DNA of 64,000 bases from Azophilus sp965221755 (GTDB lineage: Bacteria; Pseudomonadota; Gammaproteobacteria; Pseudomonadales; Azotimanducaceae): NCBI GenBank assembly GCA_965221755.1, contig OZ244921.1:2976001-3040000 (forward strand), read 5' to 3'. This document shows, piece after piece, positions 16,370 through 25,268 of this stretch. Under the pieces are notes generated by a model that was not told the DNA's origin, did not search any database, and saw only the letters and a list, made by a program, of their open reading frames with translations. The position numbers and the translations under genes were made by a program. Every line of letters starts with the position of its first letter. Within the stretch, counting starts at the first letter, position 1.

Positions 16370-18001
16370 TCATTCGTTTGAGACGGCGATTTCCTTGCCG
16401 GTGATGAACTCCAGCAGCGCCGGCCGGCCGCTTTCGGTGGCTTTGATGCCGCGCTTGAGCGCCGCCTGAACGTCGTTCGGGTCGCGCACCCGCTCGCCGT
16501 AGCCGCCAAACGCCTTGGCCATGTCGGCGTAGTGGCCGGAGATGTCGGTGGCGCCGTACTTCTCCTGGGAGACGGGCATGATCGGAATTTCGATGGCCAT
16601 GGAGAAGTTGTTGAACAAGATCGACAGAATGGGGATGCGCTCGCGGACTGCGGTCTCGAAGTCCATGCCCGTGAAGCCGATGGCGGCGTCGCCCCAGACG
16701 TTGATGCACAGCTTCTCCGGTTGCGCCAGCTTGGCGCCCATGGCCAGCCCCAAGCCGTAGCCGAGCTGGGTGGTCTTGCCCCAGCCGATGTAGCTTAAGG
16801 GGGCGGTGGCCTCCCAGAAGGGCGTGATCTGGTCCCTCGGGCTGCCGGCGTCGTGGGTGATGATGACGTTGTCCTTATCGACGAGGGCGTTGAGCTCCCA
16901 GATCACTCGGTAGGGATTGATCGGCGCCTGGTTGCGGGTGAGCTTGGGCAGCCATTCGCCGAGCCAGGCTTCGCGCAGGCCGGCGATGCGGGCCGGAACC
17001 TGGGCGCGGGCCTCGGCCTGGGCGGGGTTGTGGGCTTCCATGGCGCGCGCCAGGGCCGTCAAGGTCAGCTTGGCGTCGCCGATCAGCCCGTGCTGCGCCG
17101 GCACGTCCTTGTTCAGGTCCATCGGGTCCAAGGTGGCGTGAATGACGGTCCTGCCCTTCGGCATGGGCACCCCGAAGGCGGTCAGGGCAAAGCTGCAGCC
17201 GATGCCGAGAATGACGTCGGCCTCATCGAGAAACGCCTTGACCGGCCGCGGGTTGGCGCGGCCTCCCGAGCCGAGCGACAGCGGGTGGTTTTCCGGGAAC
17301 GCGCTCTTGCCCTCGATGCTGGTGGTCACCGGGATGTTCCAAGCCGCCGCCAGCGCCTTGAGCTCATCCCAGGCGCGGGCGTAGTGAACGCCTTGGCCGG
17401 CGTAGATCACTGGCCGTTCGGCTTTCGCCAGCACGGCGGCGGCCTCGGCGACCGCCTCGGGATCCGGCCCGGAACGAGTCCTGTAGCTGGGTTCGTAGCG
17501 CCAGTCGTCCGGCACCTCCTCGCGGAACACGTCCAACGGCACTTCGACCAGCACCGGTCCGGGCCGGCCGTTGCGCAGCTGGAAGAAGGCGCGGCGCATC
17601 ACCTCCGGCAAGGCCTTGCCCATGGTCAGCGGCTCGGCCCACTTGGTGACCGCGCGCATGTTCTGGACGGCGTTGAAGTTGGGGTAGTAGTTGGCGATGC
17701 GGCGCGGGTAGCCGCCGGGCATCACCAATATGGGCACGGACTCGGAATGGGCTTGGGCAACCCCGCCGAAGGCGTTCTCGGCGCCGGGGCCGTGCTGCAT
17801 GCAGAAGACGCCGATCCTCTCCCCGGACGACAGCCGCGAGTAGGCGTCCGCCATGTGCAGTCCGATGCGCTCCTGACGCACGATGACGGTGCGGATGTCC
17901 TCGGCCGCGGCGGCCTCGATGATCGGGTTGACCGGGTAGGCGAAGAGCACGTCCACGCCTTCGGCCTTCAGCACCTTGCCAATGGCTTCGCTGACGTTCA
18001 T
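16370..18001 (-). CDS. thiamine-diphosphate-dependent enzyme, acetolactate synthase-like
   Basis: A 543-residue ThDP enzyme of the AHAS/oxalyl-CoA decarboxylase/benzaldehyde lyase group. Domain order is PYR (catalytic Glu in VRQERIGLHMADAYSR), central NAD/FAD-like domain (RPVIYAGQGVHYARAWDEL), and PP domain with the metal/ThDP motif GDAAIGFTGMDFETAVRERIPILSILFNN (GDG-type, here GDA). It acts on 2-oxoacids or acyl-CoA; the substrate cannot be decided from sequence. The start at 18001 has GGAGAGG upstream. No neighbouring gene indicates the pathway; the upstream DNA is repeat-rich. Confidence 0.85.
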   Translation of the reverse strand: MNVSEAIGKVLKAEGVDVLFAYPVNPIIEAAAAEDIRTVIVRQERIGLHMADAYSRLSSGERIGVFCMQHGPGAENAFGGVAQAHSESVPILVMPGGYPRRIANYYPNFNAVQNMRAVTKWAEPLTMGKALPEVMRRAFFQLRNGRPGPVLVEVPLDVFREEVPDDWRYEPSYRTRSGPDPEAVAEAAAVLAKAERPVIYAGQGVHYARAWDELKALAAAWNIPVTTSIEGKSAFPENHPLSLGSGGRANPRPVKAFLDEADVILGIGCSFALTAFGVPMPKGRTVIHATLDPMDLNKDVPAQHGLIGDAKLTLTALARAMEAHNPAQAEARAQVPARIAGLREAWLGEWLPKLTRNQAPINPYRVIWELNALVDKDNVIITHDAGSPRDQITPFWEATAPLSYIGWGKTTQLGYGLGLAMGAKLAQPEKLCINVWGDAAIGFTGMDFETAVRERIPILSILFNNFSMAIEIPIMPVSQEKYGATDISGHYADMAKAFGGYGERVRDPNDVQAALKRGIKATESGRPALLEFITGKEIAVSNE

Positions 18002-18033
18002 GGCCCTCTCCGCTGGTGTTGGGGTCGATGATG

Positions 18034-18110
18034 GCTTGCGCCGACGCTCAGCAACATGCGCGACCTGACGGTCTCGGCGGACCAAAGGTCCGCTGCCGTT
18101 GCGGGGGTTC
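18034..18110 (+). repeat. dispersed repeat, degenerate copy D
   Basis: A rearranged copy: GCTCAGCAACATGCGCGACC, GACGGTCTCGG and the GCGGACC/GGTCCGC hairpin, then GCTGCCGTTGCGGG. It lies upstream of the ThDP enzyme gene. Confidence 0.45.
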
Positions 18111-18135
18111 GCGCAACCAGGAAGTTCGCGCAACC

Positions 18136-18238
18136 AGGACACACACCGTGTCGATCTCACAAACGCCATCAAACTGATGCCATCATAACAAGGACACACG
18201 CAATTTCGGTCTCACAAACGCCATCAGCGTGATGCCAT
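18136..18238. repeat. two 48-bp direct repeats, 55-bp period
   Basis: Units at 18136-18183 and 18191-18238 share AGGACACAC, CTCACAAACGCCATCA and TGATGCCAT with a few changes in the middle. A shorter repeat, GTTCGCGCAACCAG, also occurs twice just before (18106-18139). The stretch 18239-18451 after it holds only a 30-codon frame (MLPDASLCLLKELEAMRDWL...) that I cannot assign. Confidence 0.7.
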
Positions 18239-18451
18239 TGCCGCTCAGGAATAGACCCTCCGGAACGCCTGCGGTCGGGGCGTTGGCCCCAAGGGTTCGT
18301 CTGAATTGACAAGCAACCGCCTGCGCCCACGCTGGCCTAATGCTGCCGGATGCGTCACTCTGCCTGCTGAAGGAACTCGAAGCCATGCGCGACTGGCTGC
18401 GCCCCAAGGCCCTGACCATTGTCGGCGGCGCCTAAGGGATTCAACGGAACA

Positions 18452-19570
18452 TCATCGCCAAGCGCGCGCTCGGACTGCCGGATTGGAGCCTTTGGCCAGG
18501 CGCTTGCCGCGGCGATGCCACCACAGCCAGAGGCCCGTCAACGCCAATGCCAAGGGCGCCGCTCCGAACGCCGCCCAAAGAATGCGGGTTGTCAACCCGC
18601 CGAAAGTGCCGAAATGCAGCTCCCGGAAGGTGTCTTCGATTCTCGGCAGCAGCCTGGCTTGTCGGATGTCCAGCACCTGCCGCAAACCGCCGGTTTCAGG
18701 ATCAAGGAGAACCGTGGAGCCGTAGTCGCTGGACAACGGATTGCCGGTAGGCACCCGGCCGAACACGGCGATGGGAATGCCCGCTTCCCATGGGAGGCGC
18801 AGGTAGGTGGCTTCAAAACCGGGCACCTCGGCTTCGCTTCGGGCAATGACCGCGTCAAGCGAAATGCGTTCGGCGTAAAGGCGGCCTTCCATGGCCGGAG
18901 GCGCCGCCCCGCCCCAGTGTTCGGCCAGCTCCTCCAACCCGTGCTCAATGTTCCACCAGGCTCCGGTGACGCCGAGAACCAACAGCACGGGGGAGGCGAC
19001 CAGGCCGACCAGTTTGTGCAGGTCGCTGTACGCCACCGCCCCGCCCGAACTCCAGCGCAGCTTGGGCGGACGTCGCCAGAAGCGCCGATGCAGCCAAATG
19101 CCCGTCATGCCCAGCAGACACAGCAAGATCGCGAACGCCCCCGAGGCCAGCATTCCGATTTCGCCGACGAGCAGCGTGTGGTGCAAGCTCAGCAGCCAGT
19201 CGGTCAGGCGGCTTTGCGTGGAAACGACGCGGCTCAGGAGATCGCCGTTGTAGGGGTTCAGCAGCGTGTAACGCCATTCGCTGGTGCCGTGCTCAACAAC
19301 GTAAACCACGTCCGCTCGGCCCGGGTCGTCGGCAAACCAGACCCAGCCCGTCACTTCATGTCGGGGCAGCTCCCGGTTCAGAATCCCGAGCAGGGCTTCC
19401 ATGGGTTGACGGCCGGCGGCGGACGGCGTGACCCGCACGATGTCGCGCATCAGCCAAGCGTCGATCTCGTGCTTGAAGACCAGCGCGCTGCCGGTGGCGC
19501 AAATCACCAGCAGCGGCAGGGCCGCGGTGATGGCCATCCATCGATGCGCTTTGAACGCCCACTTGTTCAC
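18452..19570 (-). CDS. PepSY-associated TM protein (iron-regulated membrane protein)
   Basis: A 372-residue inner-membrane protein of the PepSY_TM family. It has four main helices (residues ~10-32, ~135-160, ~185-208, ~340-362), conserved His in KAHRWMA, LHHTLLVGE and YSDLHKLVG, and two periplasmic PepSY-like regions. Relatives act with ferric-siderophore receptors, probably in periplasmic reduction or release of iron. It begins 12 bp after the TonB receptor stop on the same strand, so the two form an operon. This supports a siderophore-iron role. Confidence 0.85.
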   Translation of the reverse strand: MNKWAFKAHRWMAITAALPLLVICATGSALVFKHEIDAWLMRDIVRVTPSAAGRQPMEALLGILNRELPRHEVTGWVWFADDPGRADVVYVVEHGTSEWRYTLLNPYNGDLLSRVVSTQSRLTDWLLSLHHTLLVGEIGMLASGAFAILLCLLGMTGIWLHRRFWRRPPKLRWSSGGAVAYSDLHKLVGLVASPVLLVLGVTGAWWNIEHGLEELAEHWGGAAPPAMEGRLYAERISLDAVIARSEAEVPGFEATYLRLPWEAGIPIAVFGRVPTGNPLSSDYGSTVLLDPETGGLRQVLDIRQARLLPRIEDTFRELHFGTFGGLTTRILWAAFGAAPLALALTGLWLWWHRRGKRLAKGSNPAVRARAWR

Positions 19571-19582
19571 GGCCGCCTCCCG

Positions 19583-21670
19583 TCACCGAGCGTGGAGCAG
19601 GGTCACGACGAAGTGGGTGGGTGGGCCGTAGTACGCCTGATCCCAATAGAGGCTTTGGATGTGCTTCTTGCCGGTCAGATTGCGGACGTTGGCGGAGAGG
19701 TCCAGCGAGGGCGTGACGGCGTAGCTCATGAATGCGTCAATGAGGGCGTATGCCGGCTGTTTGACGGCGCCGCCGAAGGCGTTGCCGCGTTCGATGGCAT
19801 CCTGCCAGCGAGCGGATGCGCCCAACTTAAGTTTGGGCAGCGCCGCAGGACGGTAGCTCAGGTTGGCGCGCAGGGCCTGCTTGGGCACGAAGTCGCGGTC
19901 ATCCCCCCCGTGGCGGTTCTTGATGTCGAGGCGGGTGTAGCCGATCGCCGCCTGCAGCCCGTCGGCCAAGCGGCCCGACGCCTCGATTTCGAAGCCTTGG
20001 CTGTCGTAGTCGCGGCCCTCGTAGATGCTTTGGCCGCTCTCGGCATCGAAGTGGGCGTGCTCCGGGATGTTCAAGTGCTTCGTTTGGAACAGGGCCGCCG
20101 TCACCAGCAGGCTTTGGTCAAGCAGGCGGGACTTGATCCCGACTTCGGCGTTCCTGCCCTCGGCGGGGCTCAGGCGCCGGAGGTCGGCTCCGATGTCCCG
20201 GTTGGGCATGAAGGTCTCGGTGTAGCTGGCGTAGAGGGATGCCTGCCCGTTGATGTTGAACACGGCTCCGGCATAGGGCAGGGCCTTTCCGCTTGCCGCG
20301 GCCGAATGGTCCTCGCCGTAGCTTTCCCCGTCGCTGTCCCAGTGGACCACGCGGGCGCCGACGATGATTGAGAGGGCATCCGTCGCCTTGAGCCGCGTGG
20401 CGCCGTAGTAGGCGAACTGATCGTCAGTCCAGTCGCTTCCCTTGGGCCCGTCGGCAAAGGTGGGCCTTGGCGTGCTGCCCGTCCATTGCCGGAAGTCGCC
20501 GATCAACGGGAAGCCGAGACCGGTGGTGTGGTCGTACAGCGATCTGTCGTTGACGTCGACTTTGGTCCAGTTCAAGCCGAGGACCGCGTCCTGTTCCCGG
20601 CCCAGCAGGTTGAACTTGCCGCTGATGGATGCGTCAGCCAGCGACTGTCGATCCCTGATCTCGTAGGCGCTGGCGTAGCCCAACAGGCCGTCGTGGGTGG
20701 CTGGGTCCGGGTTGCTGTACATGTAGAACAACTCGGCGTCTCCGTCGATCCTGCTGTGGGAGGCGTAGGCCTGCGCCTGCCAGCCGTCGCCAAGCTGGAA
20801 TCGGAGTTCCGCAAAGGCGGCTCTTTCCTCGGTGTCCCAGTAGGCCCAATCGGCCGAGGTTGCGGTTCCCCGGGCGTAGTCGGTTTGGGAGCCGTCGGTG
20901 AAGAACATGGGCAAGGCGCCCCACAACGGGCTGTCCGCCTTGCTCGCTTGGTGGGAGATGCCGCCGGTCAGAACGGAATTGGCCCCCAGTTCGGCAGTGA
21001 GGACGCCGTAGCCCAACTGTTTTTCCCGGGCATAGCGGTCGAGATGGCTGTCGGCGTCCTCATTGACGACCACGAGCCGGGCGTCAATGCGGTCGGTCAG
21101 CGCGGCCTCAAAGTCGCCTTCAAGCCGCTTTTGGCTGAAGGAGCCCAAGCTGCCGGCGACGCTCAGGCGGTTGTTGCCCGAAGGGCGCTTGCGCACCAGG
21201 TTTACGGTGGCCGAGGGGTTGCCGGCGCCGGACATCAGGCCATTGGCGCCCCGAACGATCTCGATGCGCTCCACCATGGCCGTGTCGATGTCGCCTTCCA
21301 TGTTGCCGTAAGTCAGCGGAATGCCGACGCCATCGAGTTGGAAGTTGGTGATGTCGAAGCCTCTTGAGGTGTAGTAGGTGCGGTCGGTCTCGACGCTCTC
21401 CACTTGGATGCCGGTCGCGGTTTCGAGGCTGTCGTCCAGGTTCCAGAGTTTGAAGTCGTCCAGCTGCAAGCGGGTGATTGCCGATACGGACTGAGGCGTT
21501 TCGATCGAGGTCAGCGCGAGCCGGGTCGCTGTGTTCATTTCGTCCACGAGGTACTGATCGACCGCTTCCCCGTAAACCTCGATGGTTTCGATGGCCTGCT
21601 CTTGCTGAGCGAGGGCGGAGGCGGCGCCAGTGAAGGTGATGATGGCAAGGATCAGGTCACGGGGCTGCAT
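19583..21670 (-). CDS. TonB-dependent siderophore receptor
   Basis: A 695-residue outer-membrane receptor of the FpvA/FhuE type. Signal peptide MQPRDLILAIITFTGAASALA, TonB box-like ETIEVYGEA, plug domain with SVSAITRLQLDDFKLWNLDD and RGANGLMSGAGNPSATVNLVRKRP, then a 22-strand barrel ending in Tyr/Phe-rich strands (YYGPPTHFVVTLLHAR). It takes up ferric siderophores with energy from TonB. RBS AAGGAG is nine bases before the ATG, and an AT-rich promoter with a Fur-box-like motif lies just upstream. It is cotranscribed with the PepSY protein. The ligand is unknown. Confidence 0.92.
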   Translation of the reverse strand: MQPRDLILAIITFTGAASALAQQEQAIETIEVYGEAVDQYLVDEMNTATRLALTSIETPQSVSAITRLQLDDFKLWNLDDSLETATGIQVESVETDRTYYTSRGFDITNFQLDGVGIPLTYGNMEGDIDTAMVERIEIVRGANGLMSGAGNPSATVNLVRKRPSGNNRLSVAGSLGSFSQKRLEGDFEAALTDRIDARLVVVNEDADSHLDRYAREKQLGYGVLTAELGANSVLTGGISHQASKADSPLWGALPMFFTDGSQTDYARGTATSADWAYWDTEERAAFAELRFQLGDGWQAQAYASHSRIDGDAELFYMYSNPDPATHDGLLGYASAYEIRDRQSLADASISGKFNLLGREQDAVLGLNWTKVDVNDRSLYDHTTGLGFPLIGDFRQWTGSTPRPTFADGPKGSDWTDDQFAYYGATRLKATDALSIIVGARVVHWDSDGESYGEDHSAAASGKALPYAGAVFNINGQASLYASYTETFMPNRDIGADLRRLSPAEGRNAEVGIKSRLLDQSLLVTAALFQTKHLNIPEHAHFDAESGQSIYEGRDYDSQGFEIEASGRLADGLQAAIGYTRLDIKNRHGGDDRDFVPKQALRANLSYRPAALPKLKLGASARWQDAIERGNAFGGAVKQPAYALIDAFMSYAVTPSLDLSANVRNLTGKKHIQSLYWDQAYYGPPTHFVVTLLHAR

Positions 21671-21680
21671 GGTTGGGGTC

Positions 21681-21745
21681 TCCTTTTACGCAAATGCAAA
21701 TAAGACTCTATATTACTTGTATTAGTGATTCAATAAGACGCGATC
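21681..21745 (-). promoter_or_regulatory. AT-rich promoter with Fur-box-like motif for the TonB receptor
   Basis: An unusually AT-rich stretch for this genome. Read on the minus strand it has TTGAAT, 17 bases, TAGAGT as a possible -35/-10, then AGTCTTATTTGCATTTGCG, which resembles the ATTTGC half-sites of Fur boxes, then AAAAGGAG before the start. Iron repression by Fur is inferred from this and from the gene's function. Confidence 0.45.
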
Positions 21746-21968
21746 TCCTGCGGCTCGATGTGGATGCCGGCGTTCCGTGCCGGGCTGCGGCAAGCCGACG
21801 ATCAGGAAAAGGCGCGCGTCAATTTGGCGGCGGGGCGGTCATGGCGTTGCCGCCTGCCACAAGGCGTCGTGGCGCCTTGCTCGGAACCGAAACGGCTTGG
21901 CGCCTGAAACCCGCTTAATCCGCGGGACAGGATCTCAAGGACTCGGGCGGCAAACGGGAAGGGCGCTG

Positions 21969-22886
21969 CTAAAGAGTGACGCGCCCCTGCGTCCAGTCCT
22001 TGATCAAGTGGTGGGCGATGGCGATGGCGCCGGGCACTTTCAACGTCGCGCTTGCTTCGTCCAAGGCCTTTGCCACTTCGTTGCGCTCGAACCAGCGCAC
22101 GTCGGCCATCTCCTCGGGGTCGATCTTGATGTCCGTGTCGAGCGCCTGGCCGTGGCAGCCGATCATCAGCGACGAGGGGAAGGGCCAAGGCTGCGATGAG
22201 TGGTAGGCCACCTCGCCGACGGCGATGCCGGCCTCCTCGCGCACTTCGCGCCGCACCGCCTCCTCAATGGACTCGCCTTGGTCCACGAACCCAGCCAGCG
22301 CTGAGTACATGCCGATGCGCGCCAAGGGGCCGTGGGGCTGGCCAAGCAGGCAGCGGTCGTCGTCGGCGACCAGCATGATCACCACCGGATCGGTGCGCGG
22401 AAAGTGCTCCGCGCCGCAGGCGCCGCATTGGCGAACATGGCCTCCCTTGGCCATGGCGGTCGGCGCGCCGCACAGGCTGCAATGGCGATGCCGGTCGTGC
22501 CAGCCGAGTTGGGCGCGGGCCTGGGCGACGATGCCGGTGTCTGCCGTTGCCATGCGCATGGCGGCGAAACGGCAATCCTCGAACTGCCAGCCGCTCCCCA
22601 GCCCCAGCCGGACCAAGGGGTCGCCATCGCTGGACACGTCCACGGCAAAATGCGCGACATCCTGCTTGAGGCCCAGCAGAATGGGTTGCGCGCCATCATT
22701 TGCGGCTTCGATCTGCGTGGCCGACACCCAACCCAGCGCATTGCCGTTGAGCAGCACGTTGAGGTCGGCGAAGGGCAGGAAGCGGCTGGAGAAGCTGCGT
22801 TCGGCCGCCGCCAGCCAATCGACATCGCGGCGTTCGGCGTCGGCGCGGTCCAGGGGATTGCCGCTGAAGGTGTGGATCAGGCTCAT
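21969..22886 (-). CDS. nudC: NADH pyrophosphatase / NAD-cap hydrolase NudC
   Basis: A 305-residue NudC. All family landmarks are visible: zinc ribbon CSLCGAPT ... CGACGAEHF, Nudix box GFVDQGESIEEAVRREVREEAGI, and the diagnostic SQPWPFPSSLMIG. NudC hydrolyses NADH to NMNH and AMP and removes NAD caps from RNA. The start is ATG 22886 (MSLIHTFSGNPLDR), matching the usual N-terminus. It is monocistronic and divergent from the Rieske gene across two tandem dispersed repeats. Confidence 0.93.
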   Translation of the reverse strand: MSLIHTFSGNPLDRADAERRDVDWLAAAERSFSSRFLPFADLNVLLNGNALGWVSATQIEAANDGAQPILLGLKQDVAHFAVDVSSDGDPLVRLGLGSGWQFEDCRFAAMRMATADTGIVAQARAQLGWHDRHRHCSLCGAPTAMAKGGHVRQCGACGAEHFPRTDPVVIMLVADDDRCLLGQPHGPLARIGMYSALAGFVDQGESIEEAVRREVREEAGIAVGEVAYHSSQPWPFPSSLMIGCHGQALDTDIKIDPEEMADVRWFERNEVAKALDEASATLKVPGAIAIAHHLIKDWTQGRVTL

Positions 22887-23010
22887 GGCGGGGTCCGGTT
22901 GCTGTCTCGGTTGAACGTGACGTTTTGGTCGTTTCACGGCTGCCGTTGGTCATCATAGCCCAGTCCGTGCAATGCCCGGCATGGCCCGGACGCCATCCGG
23001 GGCGGGCGGG

Positions 23011-23114
23011 GTGTGCGGGCTCAGAAACATATCGGAATCTGGCCCAAGCGACAGCGCGGAGTTTCGCGCAGCGAAACTCCAACCGCCTCTCGCCCAGAGG
23101 GCGAGAGGCGCGGG
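23011..23114 (+). repeat. dispersed repeat, copy E1
   Basis: First of two tandem copies. It begins GTGTGCGGGCTCAGAAACAT, then ATCGGAATCTGGCCCAAG, the GGAGTTTCGC/GCGAAACTCC pair, and a CGCCTCTCGCC/GGGCGAGAGGCG hairpin in place of the usual GTCGCG hairpin. Confidence 0.8.
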
Positions 23115-23212
23115 GTGTGCGGGCTCAGAAACATATCGGAACCTGGCCCACGCAAAAAGCGCGGAGTTTCGCGGCAGCGAAACTCCATCCGCGACCGTCA
23201 GGTCGCGCGGGG
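23115..23212 (+). repeat. dispersed repeat, copy E2
   Basis: Second tandem copy, 104 bp after the first. GTGTGCGGGCTCAGAAACAT, ATCGGAACCTGGCCCACGC, the GGAGTTTCGC/GCGAAACTCC pair and the CGCGACC-GTCAG-GTCGCG hairpin. The tandem pair fills the region upstream of the Rieske oxygenase gene. Confidence 0.8.
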
Positions 23213-23273
23213 TTGTCCGAACGCAAGCCGGGGCTAAACTGTCACCCTCGGTCAAGAGCTTGGAGGAGCGTTC

Positions 23274-24551
23274 ATGAATCAGCAGGACATTGCCCAGTTG
23301 CGGGACTTGATGGAGTTCGAGGCGGGCCGCAGGGAGCCGCCGGCGGGCTTTCCCGCACTGCCGGACCTGCCGGGCGGACGCTACACGGATCCGCGTTTCT
23401 TTGAACTGGAGAAGGCGCGCATTTGGCGGCGGTCCTGGCTGCTGGCCGGGCACATTGACGAGGTGCCGGAGCCGGGCTGCTTCCGCCTTTGGGAGAACGC
23501 CGGCCAGCCGGTGCTGATCGTGCATGCCGACGGCGGCGCCATCAACGCCTTCTACAACACCTGCAGCCATCGCGGCGCGCCCATCGTCACCCAGCGGTCC
23601 GGCCAGCGGCCGCGCTTGGTCTGCAAGTACCACGGCTGGACCTACAGCCACGACGGCGAGCTGCTGGCCATCCGCGACCCGGAGGACTTCCGCGGCCTGG
23701 ACTTCTCCTGCCGCGGCCTGCAGCGCATCCGCTGCGAACGCTTCGGCAACCTGATCTTCGTCAATTTCGACGACGGCGCCCCCAGCCTGCTTGAATGGCT
23801 GGGGCCCATCGCCGGGGAATGGGAGGAGTTCCAGTTCGGCCAGTGCCGATTGGCGGCGCGCCATTCCTTCGACCTGAACTGCAACTGGAAGATCGCCATG
23901 GAGGCCAACACCGAGGTCTATCACGTGCGCAGCATCCACCCGAAGACCGTGGCGCCCATCCTGGACGACCGACGCAACGTCAACACCCTGTACCCCAACG
24001 GCCACAACCGCATGGTGGCCCCGGCGCCGAAGGGCGTCGATGACCCGCGGGCGCTGCGCATGCCGCATGGCGCGGAGATCGAGACCGTCGGCGAGATCGC
24101 CCGCACCTGCACCCAGTCCTACGGGTTGTTCCCCAACTGGGTGTCCCCCTTGAACCAGCGGGCGCTGCCGCCGTTGCTGTTCTGGCCGAACGGCATCAAC
24201 AAGTGCCGCTTGGAGACTTGGACCATGGCACCGGACTGGGGCGATGGCCAGAAGCCGGACTCCTGGACCGTGAACGACGGCGAGCGCCTGTGCGACGTGC
24301 TGCTGGAGGACACGGAGTTCGGCGAGTGGATCCAGAAGTCCGTCGAGTCCTACGGCTTCAAGGGCGTGCCGCTGAGCTACCAGGAGGCGCGCATCTACCA
24401 TTGGAACCAAGCCGCCGACCGCATGATCGGCATCGACAACATTCCGGAGGAGCTGCGCGTCGCCCAAGTCATTGGCGATGAGTGGATCCACCCCAACGAT
24501 CCGCGCCTGGAGCAGATGGCGGCGCTGAAGCCGCGGCGGCGCTCGGCTTAG
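23274..24551 (+). CDS. Rieske aromatic ring-hydroxylating oxygenase, alpha subunit
   Basis: A 425-residue oxygenase component. The Rieske [2Fe-2S] ligands are present as CSHRGAP (Cys-X-His) and CKYHGWTY (Cys-X2-His) near residues 95 and 117. The mononuclear iron site region NWKIAMEANTEVYHVRSIHPKT supplies two His. The strong RBS GGAGGAG lies five bases before the ATG. It would hydroxylate or demethylate an aromatic or quaternary-amine substrate using electrons from a reductase; no reductase or beta subunit gene is adjacent, so it must use a partner elsewhere. A GGCGGCGCT/AGCGCCGCC hairpin spans the stop. Confidence 0.9.
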   Translation: MNQQDIAQLRDLMEFEAGRREPPAGFPALPDLPGGRYTDPRFFELEKARIWRRSWLLAGHIDEVPEPGCFRLWENAGQPVLIVHADGGAINAFYNTCSHRGAPIVTQRSGQRPRLVCKYHGWTYSHDGELLAIRDPEDFRGLDFSCRGLQRIRCERFGNLIFVNFDDGAPSLLEWLGPIAGEWEEFQFGQCRLAARHSFDLNCNWKIAMEANTEVYHVRSIHPKTVAPILDDRRNVNTLYPNGHNRMVAPAPKGVDDPRALRMPHGAEIETVGEIARTCTQSYGLFPNWVSPLNQRALPPLLFWPNGINKCRLETWTMAPDWGDGQKPDSWTVNDGERLCDVLLEDTEFGEWIQKSVESYGFKGVPLSYQEARIYHWNQAADRMIGIDNIPEELRVAQVIGDEWIHPNDPRLEQMAALKPRRRSA

Positions 24552-24558
24552 CGCCGCC
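24535..24558 (+). terminator. possible terminator hairpin over the Rieske stop codon
   Basis: A 9-bp perfect stem GGCGGCGCT / AGCGCCGCC with a 6-base loop, spanning the stop codon; no U-run follows, so termination would be weak or rho-assisted. Confidence 0.35.
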
Positions 24559-24596
24559 GTTCGACTCTCCAGGCGCTCTCGAACGAAACGCAGCAT

Positions 24597-25253
24597 CTAA
24601 TCTACGTTCATTTCAGCCTCCATAAGCTCCCAGCACACGCTTACATTGACTCCAAATGCTTCCCCTGCTTGGATTTCACCGCTCCTTATACGCTTAATGC
24701 AGTGGTCACGAGAGCACACTTTTTTGCGAAAGTTCGGTAATCCATCCTTATTGAAGCTGCCTTTCGGGTCTTCGTCACGCTTCACATGACGCTTTATGCC
24801 GCAGATGTATTTGATTGCCCGGTGGTCTTCCTCCTTAGGGAGTCCATCGTAGGTCGTGAAGAACGCAAGTAAGAATCGCCGATCTGCAACCTTGATATTC
24901 CTAAGTTTTTCGGCGTCTTTTGCCACGTCTTCGGATGGATAAACCCTAGTTCCTTTGAGCGGGTCGAAAGCCATCGCTGCTTTCGCCTCAATGAGTGCGA
25001 TTGCGTTGCCGTTGCACAATACGGCGATATCAACACGGCGCCTTTTGTAGATGCACTCGGTCCACTCTCGCACGATCGTTACCTTGGAGTCCCCGGCGAA
25101 CTTCTTCCCTAGGCGGTATGCCAGCGCACCGCATAGCGGTTGCTCGTTCTTGGAGGTCAGCGACAGATAGGCGAGCCTGTCGGGCTTGAATTCATCGCCC
25201 AAGTGCTGCAGCGATTCTATCAACGCATCAGTCAGATTCAGATCTTGTGGCAC
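24597..25253 (-). CDS. orphan PD-(D/E)XK nuclease-like protein, low GC
   Basis: A 218-residue protein of unknown family. The central RRRVDIAVLCNGNAIALIEAKAA fits a PD-(D/E)XK nuclease core: Asp in beta-2, then Glu-X-Lys (EAK). A Cys/His-containing C-terminal part follows (KKVCSRDHCIKRIRSG). The gene is clearly less GC-rich than both neighbours, with many A/T-ending codons, which points to horizontal transfer. No methyltransferase or ATPase is adjacent. It may be a solitary endonuclease of a defence or mobile system, which is inference. Confidence 0.65.
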   Translation of the reverse strand: MPQDLNLTDALIESLQHLGDEFKPDRLAYLSLTSKNEQPLCGALAYRLGKKFAGDSKVTIVREWTECIYKRRRVDIAVLCNGNAIALIEAKAAMAFDPLKGTRVYPSEDVAKDAEKLRNIKVADRRFLLAFFTTYDGLPKEEDHRAIKYICGIKRHVKRDEDPKGSFNKDGLPNFRKKVCSRDHCIKRIRSGEIQAGEAFGVNVSVCWELMEAEMNVD

Positions 25254-25268
25254 GATCCGGCTTGCCTC

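Noticed and set aside
18339..18434. 30-codon frame MLPDASLCLLKELEAMRDWL... as a gene
   Set aside because: It has no RBS, ends quickly and matches no family I know; it could be a remnant but I cannot assign it.
18419..20371. 650-codon plus-strand frame opposite the PepSY and TonB receptor genes
   Set aside because: Antisense of recognisable proteins; no family similarity and no RBS.
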